NCBI GenBank assembly: GCA_903959175.1
Contig: CAJBVW010000349.1
Location: 1-53,825, forward strand
Origin: an uncultured Pseudomonadota bacterium
Lineage (GTDB): Bacteria; Myxococcota_A; UBA796; SXON01
Direction: 5' to 3'
DNA length: 53,825 nt
Of the stretch, positions 17,798-27,073 are shown in pieces. The notes under the pieces are model-generated. The model was not told the DNA's origin. It was given only the letters and a program-made list of their open reading frames with translations, and searched no databases. The translations under genes and the position numbers were made by a program. Within the stretch, counting starts at the first letter, position 1. The number at the start of each line of letters is the position of its first letter.

Positions 17798-17939
17798 CGG
17801 GGCCTCGGCCGCCGGGCTCCCGGTTCGCTCCGTTCCGAATTCCGAACGCCCGGTTCGGCTCGCCGCCCTCGCCAGGGCGCGCCGCTTCGCATACAGCCGC
17901 CCCTGAAGGGCCATTCCGCCCCACACGTAGAGGTTCCCC

Positions 17940-18545
17940 ATGTCCGAGCTCACCGTCTCCGCCGCCATCGAGGCCCGCCGCTCCATCCGCACGTTCACGG
18001 ACGCGCCGGTCCCCGACGCCGACCTGACCGCCATCGTCACGCTCGCCGGCCGGGCGCCCTCCGCGTGGAACGTGCAGCCCTGGCGCTACGTCGCCGTGCG
18101 CGACCCCGCCATCAAGGCCCGCCTCATGGGCGCCGCCTACGGCCAGGCCCAGGTCGGCGCCGCTCCGGTCCTCCTCGTCGTCTACAGCGACATGGTCGGC
18201 GCGCTCGAGGTCCTCCCCGAGGCTGCTCACCCCGGCATGCCCCAGGCCGCCCGTGACGGCATGGTCGCCCAGGTCCGCGGCATCTTCGGCGGCATGCCCC
18301 CCGCGATGGCGGAGGGCTGGGGCAACGCCCAGAGCTACATCTCGATCGGCTTCCTCCTCCTCGCCGCGCAGTCCCACGGCTACGCGACCTCCCCGATGCT
18401 CGGCTTCGACGCCGCCGCCGTGAAGGAGATCCTCGGCCTCCCCGCCAACGCCACCGTGCCCGCGCTCGTGGCGATGGGCGTCGCGGCCGAGGACGGCTTC
18501 CCGACCCACCGCTTCCCGGTCGACCGCATCCTCCGCACCGTCTGA
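17940..18545 (+). CDS. Nitroreductase family protein
   Basis: SAAIEARRSIRTFTDAPVPDADLTAIVTLAGRAPSAWNVQPWRYVAVRD. Confidence 0.85.
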   Translation: MSELTVSAAIEARRSIRTFTDAPVPDADLTAIVTLAGRAPSAWNVQPWRYVAVRDPAIKARLMGAAYGQAQVGAAPVLLVVYSDMVGALEVLPEAAHPGMPQAARDGMVAQVRGIFGGMPPAMAEGWGNAQSYISIGFLLLAAQSHGYATSPMLGFDAAAVKEILGLPANATVPALVAMGVAAEDGFPTHRFPVDRILRTV

Positions 18546-18656
18546 TCCCCTAAGAGAAGGCAGAACGCCGCCGCTGGGGCTGTCGCGGCGCTGGCAGGTC
18601 CGCCGCCACCCCCGCCCCCCGCACACGCTACGTAGGGCGACGGCACGCGGAGCCCC

Positions 18657-19451
18657 ATGTCCTCCTTCCTCGACGCGATGGCCCTCACCCCCGACGGCGA
18701 CACCCTGGTGGGCGAGGTCACCCCCGCGTGGGCACAGGGCCGCGCCGCGTTCGGGGGCGCGCTAGCCGGGCTGGCGGTGCGGGCGGTGGGGCCGCGTATC
18801 GCGTCCGATCGTCGCCTGCTGTCAGTGCTCGTCGACTTCGTTTCTCCGGCCGACATCGGGCCGATCCGCGTCGATACCCGCATCCTCCGCGCCGGACGCG
18901 CGCTGACCCACGCCGAGGCGCGGCTGGTCCAGGGAGACGAGCTGCGGGCCGTGGTCGTGCTCGCGTACGCCGCCGACCGCGCCACCTCCGTGCGCTGGCC
19001 CGGCGCCGCCGCGCCCCCCGCCGTGACGCCCGAGGGCCTGCCCGCGTTCCCCTACATCGAGGGCGTGACCCCCGCCTTCACCCAGCAGTTCGAGTATCGG
19101 TGGGCCACGGGCAACCTCCCCTTCTCCGGCGGCGGCCCCCCGCGCATCGGCGGGTGGGTGCGCCTCGCGGAGCCCGTCCCCGTCGACGACGCCGTGGTCC
19201 TCGCGCTCCTCGACGCGTGGCCCGCGCCGGTCCTGCCGCTGATGAACGCCCCGGCGCCCGCGAGCACGGTGACGTGGATGGTCGACATCGTCGGCGCCAT
19301 CGACGGCGAGCCCGACGCCTGGTGGCGCTTCGCCGCGGACACCGTGGCCGCGAACGGCGGGCACGCCAGCGTGGAGGCACGGCTGTGGGGCTCGGACGGC
19401 GCGCTGGTGGCGGTGTCGCGGCAGCTCGTGGCGGAGTTCTCACGGCCGTAG
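18657..19451 (+). CDS. Acyl-CoA thioesterase (TesB-like hotdog) family protein
   Basis: GEVTPAWAQGRAAFGGALAGLAVRAV...LSVLVDFVSPADIGPIRVDTRILRAGRALTHAEARLVQ. Confidence 0.75.
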   Translation: MSSFLDAMALTPDGDTLVGEVTPAWAQGRAAFGGALAGLAVRAVGPRIASDRRLLSVLVDFVSPADIGPIRVDTRILRAGRALTHAEARLVQGDELRAVVVLAYAADRATSVRWPGAAAPPAVTPEGLPAFPYIEGVTPAFTQQFEYRWATGNLPFSGGGPPRIGGWVRLAEPVPVDDAVVLALLDAWPAPVLPLMNAPAPASTVTWMVDIVGAIDGEPDAWWRFAADTVAANGGHASVEARLWGSDGALVAVSRQLVAEFSRP

Positions 19452-19530
19452 CCCCCTTCCCGGGCGCCTCCCCGCCGCGCTCGCGCCGCGCGACGCCCCG
19501 TTCGTCCGCGTTCCTCGTTCGCCGCCCCGT

Positions 19531-19547
19531 CCCGCGCTAAACGCGGG
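19531..19547 (+). promoter_or_regulatory. Perfect hairpin CCCGCG-CTAAA-CGCGGG ending 5 nt before the ATG of AAA+ gene 2
   Basis: Read directly; ATG at 19553. Confidence 0.5.
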
Positions 19548-19552
19548 TACCG

Positions 19553-22500
19553 ATGGCCACCACCCGCGTCCGCTACCCCGCCTTCTTCCGGCTCCGCCTC
19601 GACCCCGCCGTCCCGGGGCGCCGCCTCCACGAGGGCTGGCCCGTGCTGGCGCCCACGGTGCGCGCCAAGAAGCTCGGCGCGGAGCACGCCCTCCAGGAGC
19701 TCGGCCGCGCCGTGCACGCGGCCTGCGAGCGCGGCGTTCCGGCCCTCCCCCAGTGGCTCTCCGCCATCCCGGAGGACGCCGTGGAGGGCACCGCCACGAT
19801 CACCGTGCCCTGGCAGCGCCGCCGCATCGAGATCCGCACCCCCGCCCTCCGCTTCACCCTCGGCGCGCACCCCATCGTGTGCCTGCCGCGCCTGCGCGAC
19901 GCCGTGCTCGTCCTCCCCGCGCGCACGCCGCCCGAGCTCGCGGGGACCTGCCTCCAGGACGCGGTGGACGCGTGGTTCCGCACCCCCGACGCCGAGGATC
20001 CCGCCCTCTTCCTCGACCCCCGCACCGGCGAGCCCGAGGGCGTCGAAGCGTGGACCGAGCAGCGCGGCGACCGCTTCCTCTGGCTCACCACCTCGGTCAA
20101 GGTCGGGCGGCCGAGCTTCGAGCCGATGGACTTCCACGCCCTCCTCCAGGCGCTCCAGGGCCTCGACGCGCCGGACGGGGCAGAGGAGCTGGAGAAGGTC
20201 GCCACCCCCCTCGCCGCCCGCTACCCGGACGCCCTGCGCCTCGACCGCGTGCCCGACCCCCGGGTCGACGCCCTCCGCCGCCTCCTCTACGAGGACGACA
20301 AGCCCGCCCCCACCGTGCTCGTAGGCCCCTCCGGCGCCGGCAAGACCACGCTCATCGAGGCCGCCACCCGCCGCTACCTCGACAGCCGCGCCGCGCACCC
20401 CGGCGGCGGCACCGTGCACCTCCACCACCTCGATCCCAACCGCGTCATCGCGGGCATGGCCGTCGTCGGTGCGTGGGAGCGCCGCATGACCGCCATCCTG
20501 GAGCACCTCGTCGAAGGCGCACCCGGCGAGCCCCGCGGCGGCCTCTACGTCGACAACGCCGTCGCCCTCTCGCTCGTCGGGCGCTCCCGCGGCTCCACGC
20601 TCAACCTCTGCTCGCTCCTCCGCCCCTGGCTCGCCGCGCGTCGTCTCCCGTTCGTGCTCGAGGCCACCCCCGAGGAGTGGAACCGGCTCGAGGAGGCCGA
20701 CCGCGCCTTCACCGAGCTGTTCGAGGTCGTCCGCGTCGACGCCCCCGCGCGCCCCGTCGCGATCCGCATGACGCTCGCCAACCTCGAACGCATCGAGCGC
20801 ACCCACGGCGTCCACATCCCGCTGGCCTCCGTGCGGCGCCTCCTCGAGCTGGACGAGCGCTTCCCCGGCGCCCGCCGCGCCCCCGGCAGCCTCGTCGACC
20901 GCCTCGAATTGCTCGCCGGCCGCCACGCCGGCGCGGCCGACCCCGAGATCACCCCCGCGCACGTCGAGTCCGCCTTCGCGGGCGCCACCGGCCTCAACGC
21001 CGCCCTCTTCGCGCCGGACACCCCCCTCCCGGACGCCGCCCTCCGCGAGCGCATCGCCGCGCGCCTCGTCGGCCAACCCGACGCCGTGGGCGCCCTCGCC
21101 GACGTGGTGCACATCCTCCGCGCCGGCCTGGCCCGCCCCGACAAGCCGCTCGCCACCTGGCTCCTCGTCGGCCCCACCGGCGTCGGCAAGACCGAGGCCG
21201 CGAAGGTCCTCGCCGAGCTCCTCTACCCGGGGCGCGAGCGCCTGCTCCGCTTCGACATGAACGAGCTGGTCGACGCCGACGCCGTCCACCGCCTCCTCGG
21301 CGACGAGGTCCGCGAGGGCCAGCTCACCGGCCGCGTACGCCAGGATCCCTACGCCGTCGTGCTGTTGGACGAGGTCGAGAAGGCCCACCCGAGCGTGCAC
21401 GACCTCCTCCTCCAGCTCCTCGACGAGGGCCGCCTCACCGACGCCCGCGGCCGCCGCACCGACTTCTCCCGCGCCGTCGTCATCCTCACCTCCAACGTCG
21501 GCTCCGGCCAGCGCGTGAGCGGCACCGGCTTCGGCGGGAGCTCTGCCGGGACCGGCTCGATGAACGCCGGCTACCGCATGGCGGTGGAGCGCGCCTTCCG
21601 CCCCGAGCTCGTCAACCGGCTCGACCGCATCGTCGTGTTCTCGCCGCTCACCCTCCCCGACATCCGTCGCATCGCGCGCCTGCAGCTCGACCGCGTGTTG
21701 CTGCGCGAGGGCTTCCTCCGCCGCACCGTCCTGCTCGAGGTGGACGAGGCCGCGCTGGAGCGGCTCGCCGTCGCCGGCTTCGACCCCGACCTCGGCGCCC
21801 GCGCGCTCAAGCGCACCCTCGAGCGCGACGTCGTGGGCCGCCTCGCCGCCCTCCTCGCGACCCTCCCGTTCGACGCGCCCGTGGTCGTCCGCATCCGGCC
21901 CGAGGGCGCCACCGGCGTCGCGGCGCACGCCGAGCGCCTCCACTTCGCCCCGCGCGGCGTCACCCGCCCCGCGCCCGCCGCCCTCGGCCCCGACGAGATC
22001 ACCGCCCTGCTCGACCGCCTGCCCGCCACGGCCTTCCGCGCCACGGCCTCCCGCGAGGGCGTCGTCATCGAGGGCCGCGAGGTCCACGAGCTCCGCGACC
22101 GCCTCCAGGACGCGCTGCGCGCCTTCGGCGAGCCCGACCCCACGGTCGACCTCGACAACCGCGTCCTCGGCCGCCTCCGCGGCACCCGCCCGCGCATCCG
22201 TGGCCGCGAGCGCCGCTGGGACGAGCTGATGAGCTTCGACACCGTGCGCGCCTTCCTGCTCGCCGGCCCCACTGAGCCCCTCGACGGCGACGACGGCGAC
22301 GCCCTCGCCCGCTTCGACGCCCTCCGCGTGCGCGTGCTGGAGCGTGCCCTCGCCGCCACCGCCGCCGGCCAGCTCGACGCCGTGCGCGTGCGCATCCGCC
22401 CGCTCACGCGCGTGCCCGTCACCCACCGCGACGCCGTCCACGCCTGGCTCCACGAGCTCTCGGGCCTCGTCGACACGCTCTGGCCCGACCGCGCGACCTT

Positions 22501-22879
22501 CGTGCGCCACCCCACACGCGGCTGGGAGGCCGACACGCGGCCCCGCTCCGGCGCGGTGCTCCCGATGCTCTGGCGCGTCCGCGGCCCGCTCGTGCGCGCG
22601 CTCCTCGGCGCCGAGGCCGGCCTGCACGTCTGGTACCCGCCCGACGCGCCGCCCTTCGCCGTCGCCATCGAGCTGTTCGAGGACGGCCCCGCGGAGGACC
22701 TCCCCCCTGGCGCCGAGCCCCCCATCGTCCGCCTCCTCGTGCCCGGCGCGGACCTCGCGGCCCCCGTCCGCATCGAGGACCTCCGCGTCGGCGAGGTCGT
22801 CGAGACCGGCGCCCCCGACCTCCGCGCGGCCTTCCTCCGCTGGTGGTGGATGCGCCTCCCCGAGGGCCCCGCGTCCTGA
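19553..22879 (+). CDS. ClpB-like double-AAA+ ATPase 2 (1108 aa): novel N-domain, degenerate D1, canonical D2, PCRF-like C-terminal segment
   Basis: D1 GPSGAGKT; D2 GPTGVGKT, VVLLDEVEKAHP, TSNVG, RPELVNRLD; C-terminal RVRGPLVRALLGAEAGLHVW. Confidence 0.8.
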   Translation: MATTRVRYPAFFRLRLDPAVPGRRLHEGWPVLAPTVRAKKLGAEHALQELGRAVHAACERGVPALPQWLSAIPEDAVEGTATITVPWQRRRIEIRTPALRFTLGAHPIVCLPRLRDAVLVLPARTPPELAGTCLQDAVDAWFRTPDAEDPALFLDPRTGEPEGVEAWTEQRGDRFLWLTTSVKVGRPSFEPMDFHALLQALQGLDAPDGAEELEKVATPLAARYPDALRLDRVPDPRVDALRRLLYEDDKPAPTVLVGPSGAGKTTLIEAATRRYLDSRAAHPGGGTVHLHHLDPNRVIAGMAVVGAWERRMTAILEHLVEGAPGEPRGGLYVDNAVALSLVGRSRGSTLNLCSLLRPWLAARRLPFVLEATPEEWNRLEEADRAFTELFEVVRVDAPARPVAIRMTLANLERIERTHGVHIPLASVRRLLELDERFPGARRAPGSLVDRLELLAGRHAGAADPEITPAHVESAFAGATGLNAALFAPDTPLPDAALRERIAARLVGQPDAVGALADVVHILRAGLARPDKPLATWLLVGPTGVGKTEAAKVLAELLYPGRERLLRFDMNELVDADAVHRLLGDEVREGQLTGRVRQDPYAVVLLDEVEKAHPSVHDLLLQLLDEGRLTDARGRRTDFSRAVVILTSNVGSGQRVSGTGFGGSSAGTGSMNAGYRMAVERAFRPELVNRLDRIVVFSPLTLPDIRRIARLQLDRVLLREGFLRRTVLLEVDEAALERLAVAGFDPDLGARALKRTLERDVVGRLAALLATLPFDAPVVVRIRPEGATGVAAHAERLHFAPRGVTRPAPAALGPDEITALLDRLPATAFRATASREGVVIEGREVHELRDRLQDALRAFGEPDPTVDLDNRVLGRLRGTRPRIRGRERRWDELMSFDTVRAFLLAGPTEPLDGDDGDALARFDALRVRVLERALAATAAGQLDAVRVRIRPLTRVPVTHRDAVHAWLHELSGLVDTLWPDRATFVRHPTRGWEADTRPRSGAVLPMLWRVRGPLVRALLGAEAGLHVWYPPDAPPFAVAIELFEDGPAEDLPPGAEPPIVRLLVPGADLAAPVRIEDLRVGEVVETGAPDLRAAFLRWWWMRLPEGPAS

Positions 22880-22948
22880 GCACGCGTCACCCCGGCGGGA
22901 CGCACCACCGCACCACCGCCCCGCGGAGGGCCTCGAAGTCGCCCGGCG

Positions 22949-24496
22949 TCACCCGCCCTCCACCCGGTTCTTGCCCGCCCGTTTCGCCCGGTAGAGGGCC
23001 TGATCGGCGCCCTCGAGGAGGCCCTGGGCGGACTGCCCCAGCGCGCCGTTCGTCGCGATCCCGATCGACACGGTTACGGACACGGACACCCCGGACGCCA
23101 GCTTGATCCTCACGGACTCGATGCGCTCGCACAGGCGGTTGCACGCCGTGCGCGCCCCCTCCGCGGTGGTCGCCGGGAACAGGAGCAGGAACTCCTCCCC
23201 GCCGAAGCGCCCCATGACGTCGTCCTCGCGGGCCAGTTGGGCGATGCACTCCGCGACCAACTGGATCACCTGGTCGCCGGCCGGGTGCCCGTGCTGGTCG
23301 TTGATGGCCTTGAAGTTGTCGATGTCGACCATCGCGAGCGTCAGCGGCAGCCCGTGAACCGTGCTGTCCTCGAAGAGCCTGGGCAGCGCACGTTGGAGGT
23401 GCCCGCGGTTGAACAGCCCCGTGAGCGCGTCGCGGCGTGCGTTCTCCTCGAGCTGGCCGCGCTCCTCGGCGGTGCGCAGCGCGAGGCCGACGAGCAGCTC
23501 CTGGGCCTTCGCCACGACCTCGGCCACCACCGCGGGCGACACGTCGGAGACCTCGATCGTGCGGGCCGCCTCGGCGAATTGCCCGGCGGTCTGCTTCACG
23601 ATGCGCTCCACCCGCTCGGGGCCGAGCCCGATGTGCTTCAGGGCGGCGCCGCGGACGCGGCCCCCGGCGCCCGAGGCGTCCTTGCTGAGCCAGAGGTCGG
23701 CCACGTGCCCGGAGAGCGAGACCGACTGGCACAGGTTCCAGAGGAGCGGATCCTCGGCGTGCTCGCGCGGCAGGAAGCCGTGGCTGCCGAGGGCCGCGAG
23801 GGCGAAGACCTTGGGGAGCTTCCACTCGTCGGCGAGCCACGCGCTGATCACGGAGTGGTCGACGCCGAGCGCCTCGCGCTCGAGCTCGATGAGCTTCTGG
23901 TGGTCGCCGCCGGCGGCGTTGTGGAGCGTCGCGTAGCTCTCGCCCAGGGAGCGCTCGAGGATGAGGATGCCGACGTCCTGGAGGAGCGCGGCCACAAAGG
24001 CCTCCTCCGCTCCGCGGGCGCCGAGGGCCCCCGCGATCGTGCGGCCCGCCACGGCGGAGAGCAGCGAGCGGGTCCAGTAGCGGCGATGCTTCATCGCCCC
24101 CTTCCGCGCGCGCGTCATCTCGTTCACGAGCATGAAGCTCACCGACAACGTCTGCACCGACACCAGCCCGAGCGTCGTGACCGCGCGCATGATCGTCGTC
24201 ACCGGGGTGCGCGGCGCGAGGTACGGCGAGTTGGCGTAGCGGAGCATCTTCGCCGCCAGCGCCGGGTCCAACTGGATGACGCGCGCGATGTCGCCGAGGC
24301 CGGAGTTCTCGTCGCCGCACACCTCTACCACCTTCATCGCGACCGCCGAGATCGTCGGCAGCGCGCGCGTGGCGCGGATGCGGTCGAGCAGCACCTGCGG
24401 GATGTCGTAGGGAGCCGAGGCCTGCTCGACCGGGCGCACCTCCACCCTCTCCGCTGGGCTCTGCCACCCGCTGTCCGTCGCCGTCGCCTGATGCAT
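22949..24496 (-). CDS. HDOD-GGDEF diguanylate cyclase
   Basis: HDOD LPTISAVAMKVVEV...DIARVIQLDPALAAKMLRYANSPYL; GGDEF motif GRFGGEEFLLLFP with upstream I-site-like REDD; ATG 24496 with aggaaag upstream. Confidence 0.9.
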   Translation of the reverse strand: MHQATATDSGWQSPAERVEVRPVEQASAPYDIPQVLLDRIRATRALPTISAVAMKVVEVCGDENSGLGDIARVIQLDPALAAKMLRYANSPYLAPRTPVTTIMRAVTTLGLVSVQTLSVSFMLVNEMTRARKGAMKHRRYWTRSLLSAVAGRTIAGALGARGAEEAFVAALLQDVGILILERSLGESYATLHNAAGGDHQKLIELEREALGVDHSVISAWLADEWKLPKVFALAALGSHGFLPREHAEDPLLWNLCQSVSLSGHVADLWLSKDASGAGGRVRGAALKHIGLGPERVERIVKQTAGQFAEAARTIEVSDVSPAVVAEVVAKAQELLVGLALRTAEERGQLEENARRDALTGLFNRGHLQRALPRLFEDSTVHGLPLTLAMVDIDNFKAINDQHGHPAGDQVIQLVAECIAQLAREDDVMGRFGGEEFLLLFPATTAEGARTACNRLCERIESVRIKLASGVSVSVTVSIGIATNGALGQSAQGLLEGADQALYRAKRAGKNRVEGG

Positions 24497-24580
24497 TGAT
24501 CTTTCCTTTACGAGGGCGCCGGCCTGCCGCCGGTCGCTCACGTTTCGATCGGTATCGGCCGAACCTCCGCGCGGCTGAAG

Positions 24581-24867
24581 TCAGGCGTCGCGCTTCGCGC
24601 ACCAGGTCTGCACCGCGTGCGTGAGCAGCGGATGCGGCGCGCGGCGGTGAGGCCGTCCATCACGGGCATCTGGATGTCCATCAGCACGAGCGAGAAGGGC
24701 CGCCCGTCGGGCCCGAGGGGCGCGCGCTCGATGGCCTCGAGGGCTGCGGCGCCGTGGGTCACGGAGGTCACGGCGGCGTCGAGCGCGTCCGCCACGCGGT
24801 CGAAGGGGAGCTCCACGCGGACGGTGGTCCCCTCGCCGAGCCGGCTCGTCACCTCGACGGTACGCAC
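24581..24867 (-). pseudogene. Decayed hybrid histidine kinase remnant (HATPase tail + REC core + C-terminal tail, with internal deletions/frameshift)
   Basis: VEVTSRLGEGTTVRVELPF ... APLGPDGRPFSLVLMDIQMPVMDGLTAARRIR, then frameshifted LLTHAVQTWCAKRDA*. Confidence 0.75.
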
Positions 24868-26663
24868 CAGCGTCGGATGGTCTCCGCGAGCACCCGCGCG
24901 TCGAGCGGCTTGGTGATGTGGTCGTTCATCCCGGCCTCCAGCGCGGCGACGCGGTCGGCGCTGAGCGCGTTCGCCGTCAGCGCGAGGATCGGCAACGTGT
25001 AGCCCGCGTCCCGGAGGGCCCGCGCGGCGCTCAGGCCGTCCATCACGGGCATCTGCATGTCCATCAGCACCGCGTCGTAGCCACCGCCGTCCCGCACCCG
25101 CCGGATCGCCTCCGCGCCGTTCACCGCCAGATCGACGCGGGCGCCGTACAGCTCCAGGATCTCACGGCAAATATCGGCGTTGATCTCGTTGTCTTCCGCG
25201 AGCAGCAGCGACAGGCCCGCCAGCGGCCACGGCGGGAGCGCGGCCTCCGGCGCGACGGCGGCCACGCCGAACGACACCGTGAACGAGAACGTGCTCCCCA
25301 CGTCCGGCGTGCTCTCGGCGTGGATCGTGTCCCCCATCGCGGTGACCAGCCTCTGGCTGATCGCCAGCCCCAGCCCGGTGCCGCCGAAGCGCCGGGTGAT
25401 CGTGGGATCCGCCTGGGTGAACGGTTGGAACAGGCGGCCGAGGTCCTCCGGCGACATGCCGATCCCCGAGTCCTGCACGCGAACGACGACGCGCGCGCGC
25501 CCGTCCTCACGCGCCACGAGCGTCACCGCGAGGGTGACCTCGCCCTTCGCCGTGAATTTCACCGCGTTCCCGAGCAGGTTCACCAGCACCTGCCCGAGCC
25601 GCACGGGGTCTCCGACAAGGCGCTCGGGGATCTCCGGGTCGACGCGCGCGGCGAGCCCGAGGCCCTTCTGTTCGGCGTCCTGCTGCACGAGCGACACCGC
25701 GTAGCCAACGATGTCCGCGAGCACGAACGGCTCCGTCTCGAGCTCCACGACCGTGCTGTCCAGCTTGGAGAAGTCGAGCAGCTGGTCGATCACCCTCCGC
25801 AGCGTGGCGCCGGCGAAGTGGATCTTCCTGACCTTGTCCAGCTGCTCCTTCTCGAGCGGGGCCAGGAGCGCCAGATGCGAGAGCCCCACGATGGCGTTCA
25901 TCGGCGTGCGGATCTCGTGGCTCATGTTCGCGAAGAGCAAGGTGCGCAACCGCGTCTCTTCCTCCGCGCGGGCCCGCGCCTCGGCGAGGCTCACCACCAG
26001 CGCGCGGTTCGCGGCCTGCTCGGCCTCCAGCGCCGCGATCGCCACGGTGCGGCGATGGTTCAGGTAGATCGTGAGCCCGAACACGATGCTCGAGATCGCC
26101 ACGATGTTCACCGTGAAGAAGGCGGATGTCGCCGCGGTCGGCGCGTCGAACGCCGCGAGGGCGCGCACCCGCGCGTCGATCACGCCGCTCACGATCGTGA
26201 GCAGGCAATACACCACCAGCAGCCCGACCCTGCGGCGTACCTCGCCCACCGTCAGCGATCCGACCAGCGCGAACATCGCCCACAACATGGACGCGCCGCT
26301 CGCGACGAAGCCACCGATGCTCCACTGGAACAGGAACGGCAGGAACAGGCTCGCGAGCACCTGGATCCGCGTCGCGCGCTCCCGGTTTCGGCTGACCTGG
26401 AACCACGCGAAGTTCGCGACGGTCATGAGGACGTACCCAAAGGGGATCACCGCCCCCCACAGCCCATACCAGCCCGCGAGCGCCGTCCAGACCACCCCCC
26501 CCACGCTCATCAGCGCGCCGCCCGAGAGCATTGTCCGCCGATTCAGTTGATCGACGCTGCTCTCTCCGGGTGAAGCGCCAATATCCCCGGCGATGCCCGC
26601 CAGCCGTCTCACCATCCCGCCCACGCTGCGCAGCACGGGGTCAGGGGGGGCCGAATGAGACAT
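24849..26663 (-). CDS. Membrane hybrid sensor histidine kinase (HisKA-HATPase-REC)
   Basis: TM region; ANMSHEIRTPMNAIVGLSH; NAVKFT; GTGLGLAISQRL; REC LLLAEDNEIN...AVLMDMQMPVMDGL...TKPLD. Confidence 0.93.
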   Translation of the reverse strand: MSHSAPPDPVLRSVGGMVRRLAGIAGDIGASPGESSVDQLNRRTMLSGGALMSVGGVVWTALAGWYGLWGAVIPFGYVLMTVANFAWFQVSRNRERATRIQVLASLFLPFLFQWSIGGFVASGASMLWAMFALVGSLTVGEVRRRVGLLVVYCLLTIVSGVIDARVRALAAFDAPTAATSAFFTVNIVAISSIVFGLTIYLNHRRTVAIAALEAEQAANRALVVSLAEARARAEEETRLRTLLFANMSHEIRTPMNAIVGLSHLALLAPLEKEQLDKVRKIHFAGATLRRVIDQLLDFSKLDSTVVELETEPFVLADIVGYAVSLVQQDAEQKGLGLAARVDPEIPERLVGDPVRLGQVLVNLLGNAVKFTAKGEVTLAVTLVAREDGRARVVVRVQDSGIGMSPEDLGRLFQPFTQADPTITRRFGGTGLGLAISQRLVTAMGDTIHAESTPDVGSTFSFTVSFGVAAVAPEAALPPWPLAGLSLLLAEDNEINADICREILELYGARVDLAVNGAEAIRRVRDGGGYDAVLMDMQMPVMDGLSAARALRDAGYTLPILALTANALSADRVAALEAGMNDHITKPLDARVLAETIRRWCVPSR

Positions 26664-26815
26664 GGTGCGAGCTGGGGGGGCGACCTGGGTACCTCGGCGT
26701 GCGCCGTGCCGTCAAGGCGGTGGGGGGGGCGTGCCCACGTCGGCGCGCTCGACCCCCGTCGGGCGCCCCGCCCGCCCGAGCGCGGGCGTCGGGCTGCTCC
26801 GGGCTCGCTGCGCTC

Positions 26816-26850
26816 GGTTCGGGCCCGGCCAAAGCGCCGGGCCCGGAACC
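26816..26850. other. Strong stem-loop GGTTC-GGGCCCGGC-CAAAGC-GCCGGGCCC-g-GAACC between divergent HK and AAA+ gene 3
   Basis: Read directly; 14 bp paired with one bulged G. Confidence 0.6.
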
Positions 26851-27073
26851 CCACGGCCGCGGCGGCCGCGGGCCCTGCACATCCCTGGCGCATCCCCCCC
26901 TCCGCGACAACACCGCCCAAGGGGCGTGGTCGACGCCCTCCTCGTCGTCGCCGCGCTCCGCTGGGGCGCCACCGCCGTCGCCGCCCGAGCCGCCCCCTCG
27001 ATCCCCGCCCCGTCGCGGTCCGACCGGTGAAGCCGCCTCGAAGCGGCTACGTGGGCCGCTCGCCGAGCGCGCC

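Noticed and set aside
19052-22627. 1191-aa minus-strand ORF opposite AAA+ gene 2
   Set aside because: Shadow ORF, compositionally biased, spans into the thioesterase gene.
24918-26573. 551-aa plus-strand ORF opposite the hybrid kinase
   Set aside because: Shadow ORF rich in R/H/D; kinase motifs are on the minus strand.
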